Source of the DNA: an uncultured Bacteroidota bacterium
GTDB lineage: Bacteria; Bacteroidota; Bacteroidia; Bacteroidales; P3
Length of the DNA stretch: 64,000 nt
Assembly: GCA_902777005.1 (NCBI GenBank)
Contig: CACYSB010000004.1
Location: 1-64,000, forward strand
Reading direction: 5' to 3'
The number at the start of each line of letters is the position of its first letter. Position 1 is the first letter of the stretch. The translations under genes were made by a program, and so were the position numbers. Of this stretch, positions 25,887-35,281 are shown one piece after another. The notes beneath the pieces are model-generated. The model searched no databases and had not been told where the DNA came from. It saw nothing but the letters and a program-made list of their open reading frames with translations.

Positions 25887-26360
25887 ATGGAACAACATTG
25901 GTACGCCATAAAGGTCTACTATAACCGTATAGAGCAACTGATAGCGATATGCAAGGATGCGGGGCTGGAGTTCTTTGCTCCGACGGACATCATAAAGTCG
26001 CTATTGTTTGTGCGGTGTGAGGAAGCCGAGGTTGTTCATCTGGCCACCGACAGCCATACCAAGGCCTGGGTGTACCGCAACACCGAGGGGACGCGTCCGG
26101 CGGCGATTCCCGACCGCGAGATGGAGGTGTTCCGCTTCGTGGTGACGGCAGGACGCGAAGGGCTGGAATTGTTGGGCGACGACAGGCCGGAGTATCATGA
26201 GGGTGACCGCGTGGTGGTGACCGGCGGAGCTTTCAAGGGCGCCGAGGGACACATCAAGCGCATCAAACGCGACAGACGACTCATCGTGACAATCAAAGGC
26301 GTTGTGGCCGTAGCCACAGCATACATACATCCTTCATTGCTTCGCAAAGTGGAAGAATGA
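25887..26360 (+). CDS. UpxY-type NusG-like transcription antiterminator
   Basis: A 157-aa protein with a NusG N-terminal-like domain (residues 1-95; HWYAIKVYYNRIEQL at the start, LLFVRCEE) and a C-terminal KOW domain (about 103-150; EGDRVVVTGGAFKGAEGHI). In Bacteroides capsule loci such proteins are the first gene and let RNA polymerase read through the leader of their own operon. Here it is also first, 160 bp after the promoter, and overlaps the sugar transferase by 4 bp. No UpxZ-like second regulator is seen next to it. Confidence 0.88.
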   Translation: MEQHWYAIKVYYNRIEQLIAICKDAGLEFFAPTDIIKSLLFVRCEEAEVVHLATDSHTKAWVYRNTEGTRPAAIPDREMEVFRFVVTAGREGLELLGDDRPEYHEGDRVVVTGGAFKGAEGHIKRIKRDRRLIVTIKGVVAVATAYIHPSLLRKVEE

Positions 26361-27523
26361 AAAAAGGTTTATTCAGACTACAGTACGAGCTTGACGACTC
26401 GACGCCGTATACCGAAAGGGGTAGCGACGCCGGTGCCAAGCTGCATGTGGAGAACATCGAGGACAACGAGGTGCGCCAAGTGCTGGAGCACCTGGCGACA
26501 ATGAGCTACAAGGAGAAGTTGTCCTGGCTCATGGACCAGCCGCAGAGCGGAAGTATGGCGATACTGCCCATGGGCACACATACGCCCGACAGCATCCGAC
26601 GCCAGCTGGAGCAGCGTATGCCCAACCTGCTCTTCATATCACGTCCACTCCACACCATTGAGTTGCTCGACAACTACCTGTACGCTGTCAACGAGGCGCT
26701 GCCCGAAGGGGCCTATTTGTGGTGCCACACGATGACGGCGGTGCTGCAACGCAAGCTGCTACACAAGAAATACAAGCGAGGTCTTGGCGACCTGCTGGTA
26801 CTCACAAACTACCTGTGGCACCGCGTCTGTCCAAAGCTGAAGTTGACGCACAAGCTCTACTTCGCTATGACCGATGGCAAGAAGCGCTCCATGAACCGCG
26901 TGGAGGTGATAGGCCGCCTCTACCGTGCAGGCTTCGAGGTGGTAGACGAGAAATTCCACGACGGCGAGTTCTTTGTGGTAGCACGCAAGACCAAAGAACC
27001 CGTGAACGACAGCGAGCCCACCGGGTCGCCGATTATACACCTGCGGCGCATTGGCAAAGACGGCAAGGAGATAGTGGTACACAAGTTCCGCACCATGTAC
27101 ACCTACTCGGAGTATGTGCAGCCCTATATCTACCACTACCAGAGCCTGGAGCGTGGCGGCAAGTTCAAGGACGACTACCGCGTCAACTTCTGGGGGCGTT
27201 TCCTGCGCAGGGTGTGGCTCGACGAGTTTCCAATGGTTTGGAACCTGCTGCGCGGTGATATCAAGCTGGTGGGGGTGAGACCTTTGAGCCGTCAATATTT
27301 CAGCCTCTACATCCCCGAGATGCAAGAACTGCGCATAAAGACCAAGCCCGGCTTACTACCGCCGTTCTACTACGAGGCGCAGACTCCAGAGACAATCGAA
27401 GAGGTGCAGGAGAGTGAGCGGCGCTACCTCGAAGCCTATCTCAAAGCCCCCTTCAAGACCGACTGGAAATACTTCTGGGGCATCGTGGGGAACATACTTT
27501 TCAGAAGAAAACGCTCAAAATGA
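26357..27523 (+). CDS. initiating undecaprenyl-phosphate sugar-1-phosphate transferase
   Basis: A 388-aa protein that should start glycan assembly by moving a sugar-1-phosphate onto undecaprenyl phosphate. The bacterial sugar transferase core is C-terminal (about 225-385): KFRTMYTYSEY, GRFLRRVWLDEFPMVWNLLRGD, VGVRPLS and KPGLLPPFYYE. The N-terminal 220 residues lack the usual five membrane helices and instead resemble a degenerate Rossmann/methyltransferase-like region typical of Bacteroidales members. Sugar specificity is not readable. It is coupled to upxY and to the permease by ATGA overlaps. Confidence 0.85.
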   Translation: MKKGLFRLQYELDDSTPYTERGSDAGAKLHVENIEDNEVRQVLEHLATMSYKEKLSWLMDQPQSGSMAILPMGTHTPDSIRRQLEQRMPNLLFISRPLHTIELLDNYLYAVNEALPEGAYLWCHTMTAVLQRKLLHKKYKRGLGDLLVLTNYLWHRVCPKLKLTHKLYFAMTDGKKRSMNRVEVIGRLYRAGFEVVDEKFHDGEFFVVARKTKEPVNDSEPTGSPIIHLRRIGKDGKEIVVHKFRTMYTYSEYVQPYIYHYQSLERGGKFKDDYRVNFWGRFLRRVWLDEFPMVWNLLRGDIKLVGVRPLSRQYFSLYIPEMQELRIKTKPGLLPPFYYEAQTPETIEEVQESERRYLEAYLKAPFKTDWKYFWGIVGNILFRRKRSK

Positions 27524-28395
27524 AAGAAGAAAACGAACAAGACTGGACAACCGTCATCAAGCCGAAAAACAAGCTGCTTGAGGTCAACCTCAAGGAGATA
27601 TGGGACTATCGCGACCTGTTGACTCTTTTCGTAAAGCGAGACATCATCACCAGCTATAAGCAGACCATCCTCGGTCCCCTGTGGTGGATTATCCAACCGA
27701 TGATGACCGTATTGATGTACATGGTGGTCTTTGGCGGCATTGCTGGCATCCCGACCGAAGGTGTGCCACAGCCGCTGTTCTACCTCGGTGGCGTATGTAT
27801 GTGGCAGTATTTTTCCGACTGTCTAAACAAGACTTCAAATACCTTCTTGAACAATGCAGGCATCTTCGGCAAGGTCTACTTTCCGCGCTTGATAATGCCC
27901 ATTGAGAATGTCATCAGCAACCTGATGCGTTTCGGTATACAGTTAGGTCTATTCGCTGCGGTGTATGTTATTTATGCCATCATAGGTACTGACGCGTGCC
28001 CCAACTGGTACCTGCTGTTTTTCCCGATGCTTGTGGTGATGCTGGCAGGGTTGGCGCTCGGCTTCGGCATCATCATCTCGTCCATGACGACAAAATACCG
28101 CGACCTGCAGATTCTATTCTCTTTCATCGTATCATTGTGGATGTATGCAACGCCTATCGTCTATCCGCTCAGTCAGGTGAAAGGCAAGATGGTGGCAGGC
28201 TTTGACTTGTATTATATCATGCACTTCAACCCCGTGACACCTATCATCGAGACCTTCAAGTATGGGGCGTTAGGTGCGGGTGAATTCATCGGATGGGGAT
28301 GGCTGGCCTATAGTTTTGTCTTCATGGCAGTATTGATTGCCCTAGGGGTGATTATCTTCAACAAGGTACAGAGAACCTTTATGGACACCGTGTAA
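27520..28395 (+). CDS. wzm: ABC-2 polysaccharide exporter permease (Wzm type)
   Basis: A 291-aa membrane protein with six hydrophobic helices. The amphipathic N-terminal region (LKEIWDYRDLLTLFVKRDI) and TILGPLWWIIQPMMTVLMYM are the hallmark of TagG/KpsM/Wzm permeases. MYATPIVYPLSQV lies near the C-terminus. It exports a complete lipid-linked glycan across the inner membrane with the Wzt ATPase at 32170. Four genes separate the two partners, an unusual split. Confidence 0.9.
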   Translation: MKEENEQDWTTVIKPKNKLLEVNLKEIWDYRDLLTLFVKRDIITSYKQTILGPLWWIIQPMMTVLMYMVVFGGIAGIPTEGVPQPLFYLGGVCMWQYFSDCLNKTSNTFLNNAGIFGKVYFPRLIMPIENVISNLMRFGIQLGLFAAVYVIYAIIGTDACPNWYLLFFPMLVVMLAGLALGFGIIISSMTTKYRDLQILFSFIVSLWMYATPIVYPLSQVKGKMVAGFDLYYIMHFNPVTPIIETFKYGALGAGEFIGWGWLAYSFVFMAVLIALGVIIFNKVQRTFMDTV

Positions 28396-28398
28396 GTG

Positions 28399-29418
28399 AT
28401 GGAGAGCGATACCGACATATTGTTTGCATTGCTGCGTGGAGCCCTTGACGGGAGAAAGATAGTATTGTCTTCCCCTGTAGAGACCTCGCGCTGGTGGCAC
28501 CTGTTCAGGCTGGCGCAGCAGAACCATGTAACCGCCATGATAACCGAATCATTACCCGAAGAGATGCCGCGCGAGGTGCTTATGCCTTGGATAGCAGAAC
28601 AGCAGAAAGCCGAAGAGTGGTACAGATACCAACACGGCATACAAGAGGAGATTGTCGACAAGATGGCCAATCATGGTATAAAGACTATAGCCCTCAAAGG
28701 CACGCATATAGCACAGTACTATCCAGTACCCGAGACCCGTGAATTCGGCGACCTAGATCTCTACTTCTATGATAAGCACGACGAGGCCGACCGTGTGGTT
28801 CGCAAGGAACTGAAGGTGGAGGTCAGAAATGACGTCCACCACCACAGCAAGTATGACTACCGCGGAGTTACTGTGGAGAGCCACTATGACTTCCTCAACG
28901 TCCATTATCCCCCCAGCAATCGCCACTACGAAGCTCTGTTGAAAGAGTTAACTCCCTCACCCACCTTCGAAGTCCTTTTCTTGCTTCGCCACATGGCAGG
29001 TCATTTCGCCGCCAGCCGTATCACTCTGCGCGACATCGTCGACTGGGCTCTTTCCTGCCGCGCTTTGACCGACAAGGCAGACTGGCAAATGATAGAGAAG
29101 ACAATCTCCGATTATGGGATGACTGACTTCGCCACTGCCATTTGTCAGATTGCCGAAAACCGTTTAGGTGTTCGCACACCTCTCGGTTTCTCCAACATAA
29201 ATAATTGCCGCCGCATAGAACGAGATATTATCTACGGCGACAAAGCCACCACAGACAAAGGTGTCGACGGTGTCGCCCGGCTCATCTGGAAGCTGCGCCG
29301 CTGGCGCGCCCTCGCATGGAAGCGCAAGATGGTATACAACGACAGTTCTGTCAGCCTTGCGCTGAGCAGTCTGATGGCACATACAATGAAACCTCAAAGC
29401 ATACTGCATAAACAATGA
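28399..29418 (+). CDS. uncharacterised nucleotidyltransferase-like protein (PF14907 type)
   Basis: A protein of 339 aa from ATG 28399 (a GTG directly before it is an alternative). The motif [27 protein letters not shown] (in parts) carries the G-x-x-D-x-D nucleotidyltransferase signature (FGDLDL, about residue 115-120). HxxGHF-type and DIVDW helices follow ([19 protein letters not shown]). Family members are frequent in polysaccharide and lasso-peptide loci, but their substrate is unknown. It sits between the permease and gmd, overlapping gmd by 4 bp. Confidence 0.75.
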   Translation: MESDTDILFALLRGALDGRKIVLSSPVETSRWWHLFRLAQQNHVTAMITESLPEEMPREVLMPWIAEQQKAEEWYRYQHGIQEEIVDKMANHGIKTIALKGTHIAQYYPVPETREFGDLDLYFYDKHDEADRVVRKELKVEVRNDVHHHSKYDYRGVTVESHYDFLNVHYPPSNRHYEALLKELTPSPTFEVLFLLRHMAGHFAASRITLRDIVDWALSCRALTDKADWQMIEKTISDYGMTDFATAICQIAENRLGVRTPLGFSNINNCRRIERDIIYGDKATTDKGVDGVARLIWKLRRWRALAWKRKMVYNDSSVSLALSSLMAHTMKPQSILHKQ

Positions 29419-30494
29419 AGAAAGCACTTATCACAGGCATCACGGGACAGGACGGCAGCTATCTGGCCGAATTCCTTATCGAGAAAGGCTACGAAGTGCA
29501 CGGCGTGCTGCGCCGCAGCAGTTCGTTCAACACAGGCCGCATCGAGCATCTGTACCTCGACGAGTGGGTGCGCGACATGCACCGCAGACGTCTCGTGGAG
29601 CTCCACTGGGGCGATATGACCGATAGCAGCAGCCTTATACGCATCATCAACGAGATTAAGCCCGACGAGATATACAACCTAGCGGCACAGAGCCATGTGA
29701 AGGTAAGTTTCGACGTGCCGGAGTTCACGGCCGACACCGACGCCAACGGAGTGCTGCGCCTGTTGGAGGCGGTGCGCATCACAGGACTCACAAACAGCTG
29801 CCGCATCTACCAAGCCTCCACTTCCGAGCTTTACGGCAAAGTACAGGAGATACCGCAGAGCGAGACGACGCCCTTCTACCCGCGTTCGCCCTACGGCGTA
29901 GCCAAACTCTACGGCTACTGGATGATGAAGAACTACCGCGAGAGCTACGGCATGTTCTGCTGCAATGGCATCCTCTTCAACCATGAGAGCGAACGGCGCG
30001 GTGAGACCTTCGTCACTCGCAAAATTACGCTTGCCGCCGCCCGCATCGCACAGGGATTCCAGGACAAGCTCTACCTTGGCAACCTCAACGCCCTGCGTGA
30101 CTGGGGCTACGCCAAGGACTATGTCGAGTGCATGTGGCTCATCCTGCAGCAGGAGCAGCCCGACGACTATGTTATCGCCACGGGCCAGTACCACACGGTG
30201 CGCGAGTTCTGCACACTGGCTTTCAAAGAGGCCGGCATCGAACTGCGCTGGGAAGGCGAAGGTGTCAACGAGAAAGGCATCGACGTCAAAACCGGCAAGG
30301 TACTCGTGGAAGTAGACCCCAAATACTTTAGGCCAGCCGAGGTCGACCAGCTCCTCGGCGACCCCTCGAAAGCCAAACGGCTCCTCGGCTGGGATCCTCA
30401 GAAGACCAGCTTCGAAGACCTCGTCAAGACTATGGTCCAGTTTGACATGAAGAAAGTCCGCAAGATGCACCTGCGCGACCAACTCGATGACTAG
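29415..30494 (+). CDS. gmd: GDP-mannose 4,6-dehydratase
   Basis: A 359-aa SDR enzyme producing GDP-4-keto-6-deoxymannose. The NADP site [14 protein letters not shown] is at residues 7-20, [14 protein letters not shown] and [13 protein letters not shown] follow, and the catalytic SPYGVAK and [16 protein letters not shown] are intact. Length is normal. With the next gene it makes GDP-L-fucose for the two fucosyltransferases of the locus (GT11, GT10). Confidence 0.97.
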   Translation: MKKALITGITGQDGSYLAEFLIEKGYEVHGVLRRSSSFNTGRIEHLYLDEWVRDMHRRRLVELHWGDMTDSSSLIRIINEIKPDEIYNLAAQSHVKVSFDVPEFTADTDANGVLRLLEAVRITGLTNSCRIYQASTSELYGKVQEIPQSETTPFYPRSPYGVAKLYGYWMMKNYRESYGMFCCNGILFNHESERRGETFVTRKITLAAARIAQGFQDKLYLGNLNALRDWGYAKDYVECMWLILQQEQPDDYVIATGQYHTVREFCTLAFKEAGIELRWEGEGVNEKGIDVKTGKVLVEVDPKYFRPAEVDQLLGDPSKAKRLLGWDPQKTSFEDLVKTMVQFDMKKVRKMHLRDQLDD

Positions 30495-30534
30495 TTTTTC
30501 ATCTCAATCAGATTATAAAAGATTGTAAAAGAAA

Positions 30535-31467
30535 ATGAATCTTGAATCAAAGATATATGTGGCGGGGCACCGGGGTATGGTGGGAAGCGCTATTGTGCGG
30601 GAGCTGCAGCGCAAAGGATATAATAACCTCGTGATGCGGATACATAAAGAGCTTGACCTCACACGTCAACTTGACGTGGAACGCTTCTTCGCGGAAGAAA
30701 AACCCGAGTACGTCTTCCTCGCTGCCGCCAAGGTGGGTGGCATCGCTGCCAACAGCGCTGCTCTCGCCGACTTCATGTACCAGAACATGACGCTGGAGAT
30801 GAACGTCATCCATGCCGCCTGGCAGAACGGTGTCAAGAAACTCGAGTTCCTTGGCAGCAGTTGTATCTACCCCCGTCTGGCGCCGCAGCCCATGCCCGAA
30901 AGCTGTCTGCTGACCTCGGCATTGGAGCCCACCAACGAAGCATACGCATTGGCCAAAATCAGCGGTCTGAAATACTGCGAGTACCTAAACCGGCAGTATG
31001 GCACCGACTATATCAGCGTGATGCCTACCAACCTCTACGGTCCCAACGACAACTACCACCCCGAGCACAGCCATGTGCTGCCGGCCATGATACGCCGCTT
31101 CCATGAAGCCAAAATGGCCGGTGCCGAGAGTGTCACCTGCTGGGGCGACGGCAGTGCGCTGAGGGAGTTCCTATATGTTGACGACTTGGCAGAGCTCTGT
31201 GTGTTCCTAATGAACAACTATAGTGGCAATGAGACAGTGAATGCCGGTACAGGCAAAGAACTTACCATACGTGAGCTGGCCGAGACGGTAGCCAAAGTAG
31301 TGGGCTATGAAGGCAAGATATTGTGGGATGCCAACCGCCCCAACGGCACACCGCGCAAACTCCTCGATGTCAGCAAAGCCACCGCATTGGGCTGGAGCTA
31401 TAGAACCGAATTAGAAGATGGTATTCGCTTCGCCTACGAGGACTTTCTGAAACTCAATCAGAACTAA
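30535..31467 (+). CDS. fcl: GDP-L-fucose synthase
   Basis: A 310-aa epimerase-reductase completing GDP-L-fucose. It has [15 protein letters not shown] at the N-terminus, [25 protein letters not shown] and the catalytic [16 protein letters not shown]. The start follows a 40-bp spacer with a GATTGTAAAAGAAAATG module found before other genes here. The last codons, CTCAATCAGAAC plus TAA, are part of the dispersed intergenic repeat: the C-terminal LNQN recurs in unrelated proteins of this locus. Confidence 0.96.
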   Translation: MNLESKIYVAGHRGMVGSAIVRELQRKGYNNLVMRIHKELDLTRQLDVERFFAEEKPEYVFLAAAKVGGIAANSAALADFMYQNMTLEMNVIHAAWQNGVKKLEFLGSSCIYPRLAPQPMPESCLLTSALEPTNEAYALAKISGLKYCEYLNRQYGTDYISVMPTNLYGPNDNYHPEHSHVLPAMIRRFHEAKMAGAESVTCWGDGSALREFLYVDDLAELCVFLMNNYSGNETVNAGTGKELTIRELAETVAKVVGYEGKILWDANRPNGTPRKLLDVSKATALGWSYRTELEDGIRFAYEDFLKLNQN

Positions 31468-31544
31468 AAGAACTTTCAGATACCTCTATCACTAACCGAA
31501 TAATCCGATTTTTCTCCGGCAGATTTGAAAAGACTGTAAAAGGA
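31451..31544 (+). repeat. capsule-locus intergenic modules a+b+c
   Basis: Module a (CTCAATCAGAACTAAAAGAAC) overlaps the fcl stop. Module b (CTAACCGAATAATCCGA) and module c (TCTCCGGCAGATTTGAAAAG) follow directly. The same order recurs at 49602-49710 and 49745-49853. Confidence 0.75.
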
Positions 31545-31546
31545 TC

Positions 31547-32020
31547 ATGACACACCTTGATAATATAAGCCGTAAAGCCCAGATGGATGACATGCGTTCC
31601 TTCGACGAGCAGATGCCATCCGTAGGCATCTTCTGGTACGACCCTGAAGAACACACTCTCTTTGGGGTGCGCAAGAAAGAGCTCACCCCGCGCGAGGTAG
31701 AGGATGCGGCCGAGAAGGGGAAGCCATTCATTAACTATCCCCACCTGCACAGGCAAGTCTGGGCTAAGGAGTACTTCCGTGCCCAAGCCAAGCATTATGA
31801 AACGAAGTTCAAAGGCGACTACACCCAGATACCCCGTGGCCGTGTGGCGTGGACCATTGATAAGTTCATCGTCCTTGTAGGCCATTGGGCCGAACCCATC
31901 CAAGATGAGTTGACAGAACTGATTGAAGAAGCCTTTGCCCTACCCTACTTCGAGTTCGTCTACGACGAGCACTGGGATCTCGGCCACGGCTGGTCAGGCG
32001 ATATGCCTACCAGCAGGTGA
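31547..32020 (+). CDS. hypothetical protein
   Basis: A 157-aa soluble protein, not recognised. It is rich in Trp, Tyr, Phe, Glu and Asp (WYDPEEHTLFGV; VYDEHWDLGHGWSGD at the end), with no signal peptide or membrane helix. FGVRKKELTPREVEDAAEKG could be a small recognition helix. It is flanked on both sides by repeat modules, which may mark it as a separate insertion between fcl and wzt. Codon use resembles the GC-rich neighbours, so it is probably a real gene. Confidence 0.6.
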   Translation: MTHLDNISRKAQMDDMRSFDEQMPSVGIFWYDPEEHTLFGVRKKELTPREVEDAAEKGKPFINYPHLHRQVWAKEYFRAQAKHYETKFKGDYTQIPRGRVAWTIDKFIVLVGHWAEPIQDELTELIEEAFALPYFEFVYDEHWDLGHGWSGDMPTSR

Positions 32021-32021
32021 G

Positions 32022-32153
32022 AATTATCTCCGGCAGATTTTAAAAGAACTCTTCGTCTTGTGGCCTCCCGCTGCGCGAGATTCTATAAATCTTAGAGATT
32101 TTCTTCTTCTTTCCCGCCTGCGGCGTAATCTATAAAAATCCAACATATCTTCT
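32022..32153 (+). repeat. capsule-locus modules c+d, left copy
   Basis: Module c (TCTCCGGCAGATTTTAAAAG) runs into module d (32067-32145: CCCGCTGCGCGAGATTC, AAATCTTAGAGATTT, CTGCGGCGTAATCTATAAA). A near-identical c+d stretch lies at 63694-63839 in the same orientation, 31.7 kb away. Confidence 0.8.
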
Positions 32154-32169
32154 TCCCAAACAATAGCAT

Positions 32170-33453
32170 ATGCCAACAGCAATAGAATTCAATAACATCA
32201 GTAAGATCTACCGCCTTGGGCTGGTGTCCACGGGGACTTTGGCGCACGACCTCAAGCGGTGGTGGACCATGAATATCCAGGGTAAGGAAGACCCATACCT
32301 GACCATCGGTGAGACCAACGACCGCAGCACCAAGGGTGAGAGCGAGTATGTATGGGCACTAAAGGACATCGACTTCAAGGTAGAGCAAGGCGACGTTGTG
32401 GGCATCATAGGTAAGAACGGGGCCGGCAAGAGTACCCTGCTGAAGATACTCTCCAAAGTCACCGCACCAACCACCGGCACGATCCGCGCCCGCGGTCGCA
32501 TCGGTTCATTGCTGGAGGTTGGCACCGGTTTCCATCCCGAGATGACTGGCAGGGAGAACATCTACATGAATGGTGCCATCTTGGGTATGACCAAGGCTGA
32601 GATTACAAAGAAACTCGACGAGATAGTCGACTTCAGCGGCTGTGAGCGCTATATCGACACCCCTGTGAAGCGTTACAGCAGCGGCATGATGGTGAGGCTC
32701 GGCTTTGCCGTCGCCGCCCATCTCGACCCCGAGATTTTGGTCGTCGACGAAGTCCTCGCTGTTGGCGATGCCGAGTTCCAGAAGAAAGCCATCGGCAAGA
32801 TGCAGGACGTCTCCCGCGGCGAAGGAAGAACGGTATTGTTTGTGAGTCATAATATGGAAAGCATTAAATCTTTATGTCAGACAGGAGTATTATTGACGAA
32901 TGGGAAAATAGAATACCATGGTGATGTCATGGAAACTATTGACAAGTATTTGTATACTCAAAGAGGGAGCTTGAATTCTTCAAGAAAATTTGAATGTATA
33001 GAGTCGGAAAACTTTAATTTTACATATATCGAGATTCTCAAAAATGGGCAACCTAATCATAAGACATTTGACGTTTTTGATGAAATAACATTTAGGATTC
33101 GCTACACCTTAAAACACGATGATTCAAAAAAATGCGTATATTTCTTGCTCAAGAAAGAAACCACAACACTTGCATTTATTATTGACACCACACGACGCCC
33201 CGACCTACTTGAGCATCGACCATCTGGGGAATACGAAATGACATTCTCTTTACCAACTCCATTGCTGAAGCCAGGAACATATTCTGTCACTTTGAAATAT
33301 ACAATTCCCAGAATAATTGACCTTCAGGTAAAAGAAAACTGTCTGTGTTTTGAAGTCTCTCTATTAAGTCAAAAAGAATATGATGCTGGTTTTGCAAGAA
33401 ACCGGGAAGGTATTATTGCAGTAGATCCTGCGATTCAAATCCAAAAACAATAG
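32170..33453 (+). CDS. wzt: polysaccharide ABC exporter ATPase with C-terminal glycan-recognition domain (Wzt type)
   Basis: A 427-aa protein. The ATPase domain (about 1-245) has Walker A GKNGAGKST (81-89), signature YSSGMMVRL, Walker B ILVVDEVLAVGD and the switch His in FVSHNM. The C-terminal domain (about 265-420) is the beta-sandwich that in Wzt proteins selects the finished glycan. DNA composition breaks inside the gene near 32840: 39 of 60 bases are G/C at 32701-32760 but only 18 of 60 at 33121-33180. The ATPase half thus belongs with the upstream genes and the recognition half with the AT-rich cargo downstream, suggesting recombination within the gene. It pairs with the permease at 27520. 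Confidence 0.9.
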   Translation: MPTAIEFNNISKIYRLGLVSTGTLAHDLKRWWTMNIQGKEDPYLTIGETNDRSTKGESEYVWALKDIDFKVEQGDVVGIIGKNGAGKSTLLKILSKVTAPTTGTIRARGRIGSLLEVGTGFHPEMTGRENIYMNGAILGMTKAEITKKLDEIVDFSGCERYIDTPVKRYSSGMMVRLGFAVAAHLDPEILVVDEVLAVGDAEFQKKAIGKMQDVSRGEGRTVLFVSHNMESIKSLCQTGVLLTNGKIEYHGDVMETIDKYLYTQRGSLNSSRKFECIESENFNFTYIEILKNGQPNHKTFDVFDEITFRIRYTLKHDDSKKCVYFLLKKETTTLAFIIDTTRRPDLLEHRPSGEYEMTFSLPTPLLKPGTYSVTLKYTIPRIIDLQVKENCLCFEVSLLSQKEYDAGFARNREGIIAVDPAIQIQKQ

Positions 33454-33454
33454 T

Positions 33455-35281
33455 ATGGGGGAACTCCATCTTTTCATTATTTGGGCAAATGGACGCCCAA
33501 AAGAAGAGGAGATTTTAGAAGATATTGCACAACATTTTTCAATAATCCAAACAATTGATGTTGTGTGGGATAAGGAATACATCGCCTCGAACTTTACTCG
33601 TTTTTACGGTGCATTTCTTCCTGCACATTCTTTTAAGGAAGAAGAATGTGGCACAGATCCGTTTTTATTAGTTATTGTACGAGACAACCACCCTGTCTAT
33701 AATCTTCGAAGGACAAATCGTGGAAATGAATTGGTGAATACAAACACGTTTGATGCTAAAGAAAAATATCGTATCTGGACAGGCGGTGGTCACAAGATAC
33801 ATGCTACGAACAGTCCGACTGAATTTAACCATGATATAACGCTTTTGCTAGGCATCAATTCCACGGATTATCAATCCAACATACAGACTCACCTGAAAAC
33901 AACGGAGATAAAACGCGATATTTCAGGAGCACATGGATGGTGCAGTGAAGAAGAACTCTTTTATGTACTTAACAATACTGTAGACTACGCTATTTTAAGA
34001 GGATGTGATGTTTTAAAAGAAGATTTTCAATATACAGAAAATCAAGATATTGATATATTAGTAAGAGATTATACGACATGTAGCTACATTATAAACGGGA
34101 CACCGTGTTGCTCAGAGGATCGGCCACATCAAAAAGTCATCATAAAGGGCAAAACGGTCTATATAGATTTATGGGATATTCATAGAGATTATTATGATAT
34201 TCTTTGGAGCAATAATATGCTACAGAACAAGGTTTTACAACAGTATTACTACACTCTTAATGAAATCGATTCCTTCTATTGTTTGTTATACCATTGTATT
34301 ATTAATAAGAACCAGATTGCACCTAAATACCAAACTCAAATAAATGGATTTCTACAGAAGCACAATATAGAGAGCCACGACCTTGCCAATGTTTTGGTTG
34401 CCTTTCTTAAATCTCATAACTATGAAATAGTCAAACCTCGCGACGGCAGTGTCGGTATGCACATTGACAATCCTGTTATTAATAATTATTATAATCTTTT
34501 GGGGGACAATATTAACAAGTCTTGCTGTGAGCAGAAGGATATGGCATCGGGTAAGATGTTATATTGGAAATCTTGTGTTTATTGTCGGGATGAAACTATT
34601 ATAAAAACAGGAACGACTTGGCTTATTGAGAATGAAAAGAGATATTTAGATATACTTTCATCTCAGGGCAATACACCCATTGTCCAATGCTTAAAAAGAA
34701 GCAATGGGATTGCCACTCTAACAATGTCCAAAATTCATGGCTCTTCCCTGAATGATTATTTTACTCGCAAAAAGAATATTAGAAAATCAAAAATTATATC
34801 TATTGTCGACCAACTTGTAAAGATACTTGTTGCTTTACGAAATCAAGGAATAATTCATAGAGATTTTTGTAGCCCGAATATTATAGTAAATGAGGAGCAT
34901 GGATGTAAGGTTTTTGTTATTGATTTTGGATGGGCCATTTCTATCGACGACACTCATATACTTCGACCTTGCAATCTGGCGAAAGACGCTTGCCCTCCTG
35001 AAATGTATTCAGACTTCTACACATTAGGCGAATCCCTTAAAAAACTTCTTCCCGGACGTTTATCCTATCTGAATAACATAATTGTACGACTACAAAATAT
35101 CTTTTGGGATGACTATAAAAACGACGAGTCTTTTTCCATAAAAAAAAGAACACTTGATGATGCTTTAAAATGTTCTTTCTCATGCAAGGATTACATTAAG
35201 TTATTCCTTTTTCGGCATAAAAAGATTGCCAGATATTGCAATAAGACCCATCGCGTATTACTCCATTTTTCAGGGAAATGA
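33455..35281 (+). CDS. three-part protein: unknown N-domain, nucleotidyltransferase-like centre, kinase-like C-domain
   Basis: A 608-aa soluble protein, AT-rich. Residues 1 to about 135 form an unrecognised domain (IIWANGRPKEEEILEDI; YRIWTGGGHKIHATN; FNHDITLLLG). About 165-300 contain LRGCDVLK and NQDIDILVRDY, like a nucleotidyltransferase core. About 365-570 look like an aminoglycoside/choline-kinase or protein-kinase fold, with a candidate Lys (IIKTG), IIHRDFCSPNIIV (His468-Asp470, Asn) and IDFGWA (Asp490). All three catalytic kinase positions are present, so it may be active. It could add a phosphorylated group to the glycan; this is inference. It starts 1 bp after the wzt stop. Confidence 0.55.
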   Translation: MGELHLFIIWANGRPKEEEILEDIAQHFSIIQTIDVVWDKEYIASNFTRFYGAFLPAHSFKEEECGTDPFLLVIVRDNHPVYNLRRTNRGNELVNTNTFDAKEKYRIWTGGGHKIHATNSPTEFNHDITLLLGINSTDYQSNIQTHLKTTEIKRDISGAHGWCSEEELFYVLNNTVDYAILRGCDVLKEDFQYTENQDIDILVRDYTTCSYIINGTPCCSEDRPHQKVIIKGKTVYIDLWDIHRDYYDILWSNNMLQNKVLQQYYYTLNEIDSFYCLLYHCIINKNQIAPKYQTQINGFLQKHNIESHDLANVLVAFLKSHNYEIVKPRDGSVGMHIDNPVINNYYNLLGDNINKSCCEQKDMASGKMLYWKSCVYCRDETIIKTGTTWLIENEKRYLDILSSQGNTPIVQCLKRSNGIATLTMSKIHGSSLNDYFTRKKNIRKSKIISIVDQLVKILVALRNQGIIHRDFCSPNIIVNEEHGCKVFVIDFGWAISIDDTHILRPCNLAKDACPPEMYSDFYTLGESLKKLLPGRLSYLNNIIVRLQNIFWDDYKNDESFSIKKRTLDDALKCSFSCKDYIKLFLFRHKKIARYCNKTHRVLLHFSGK

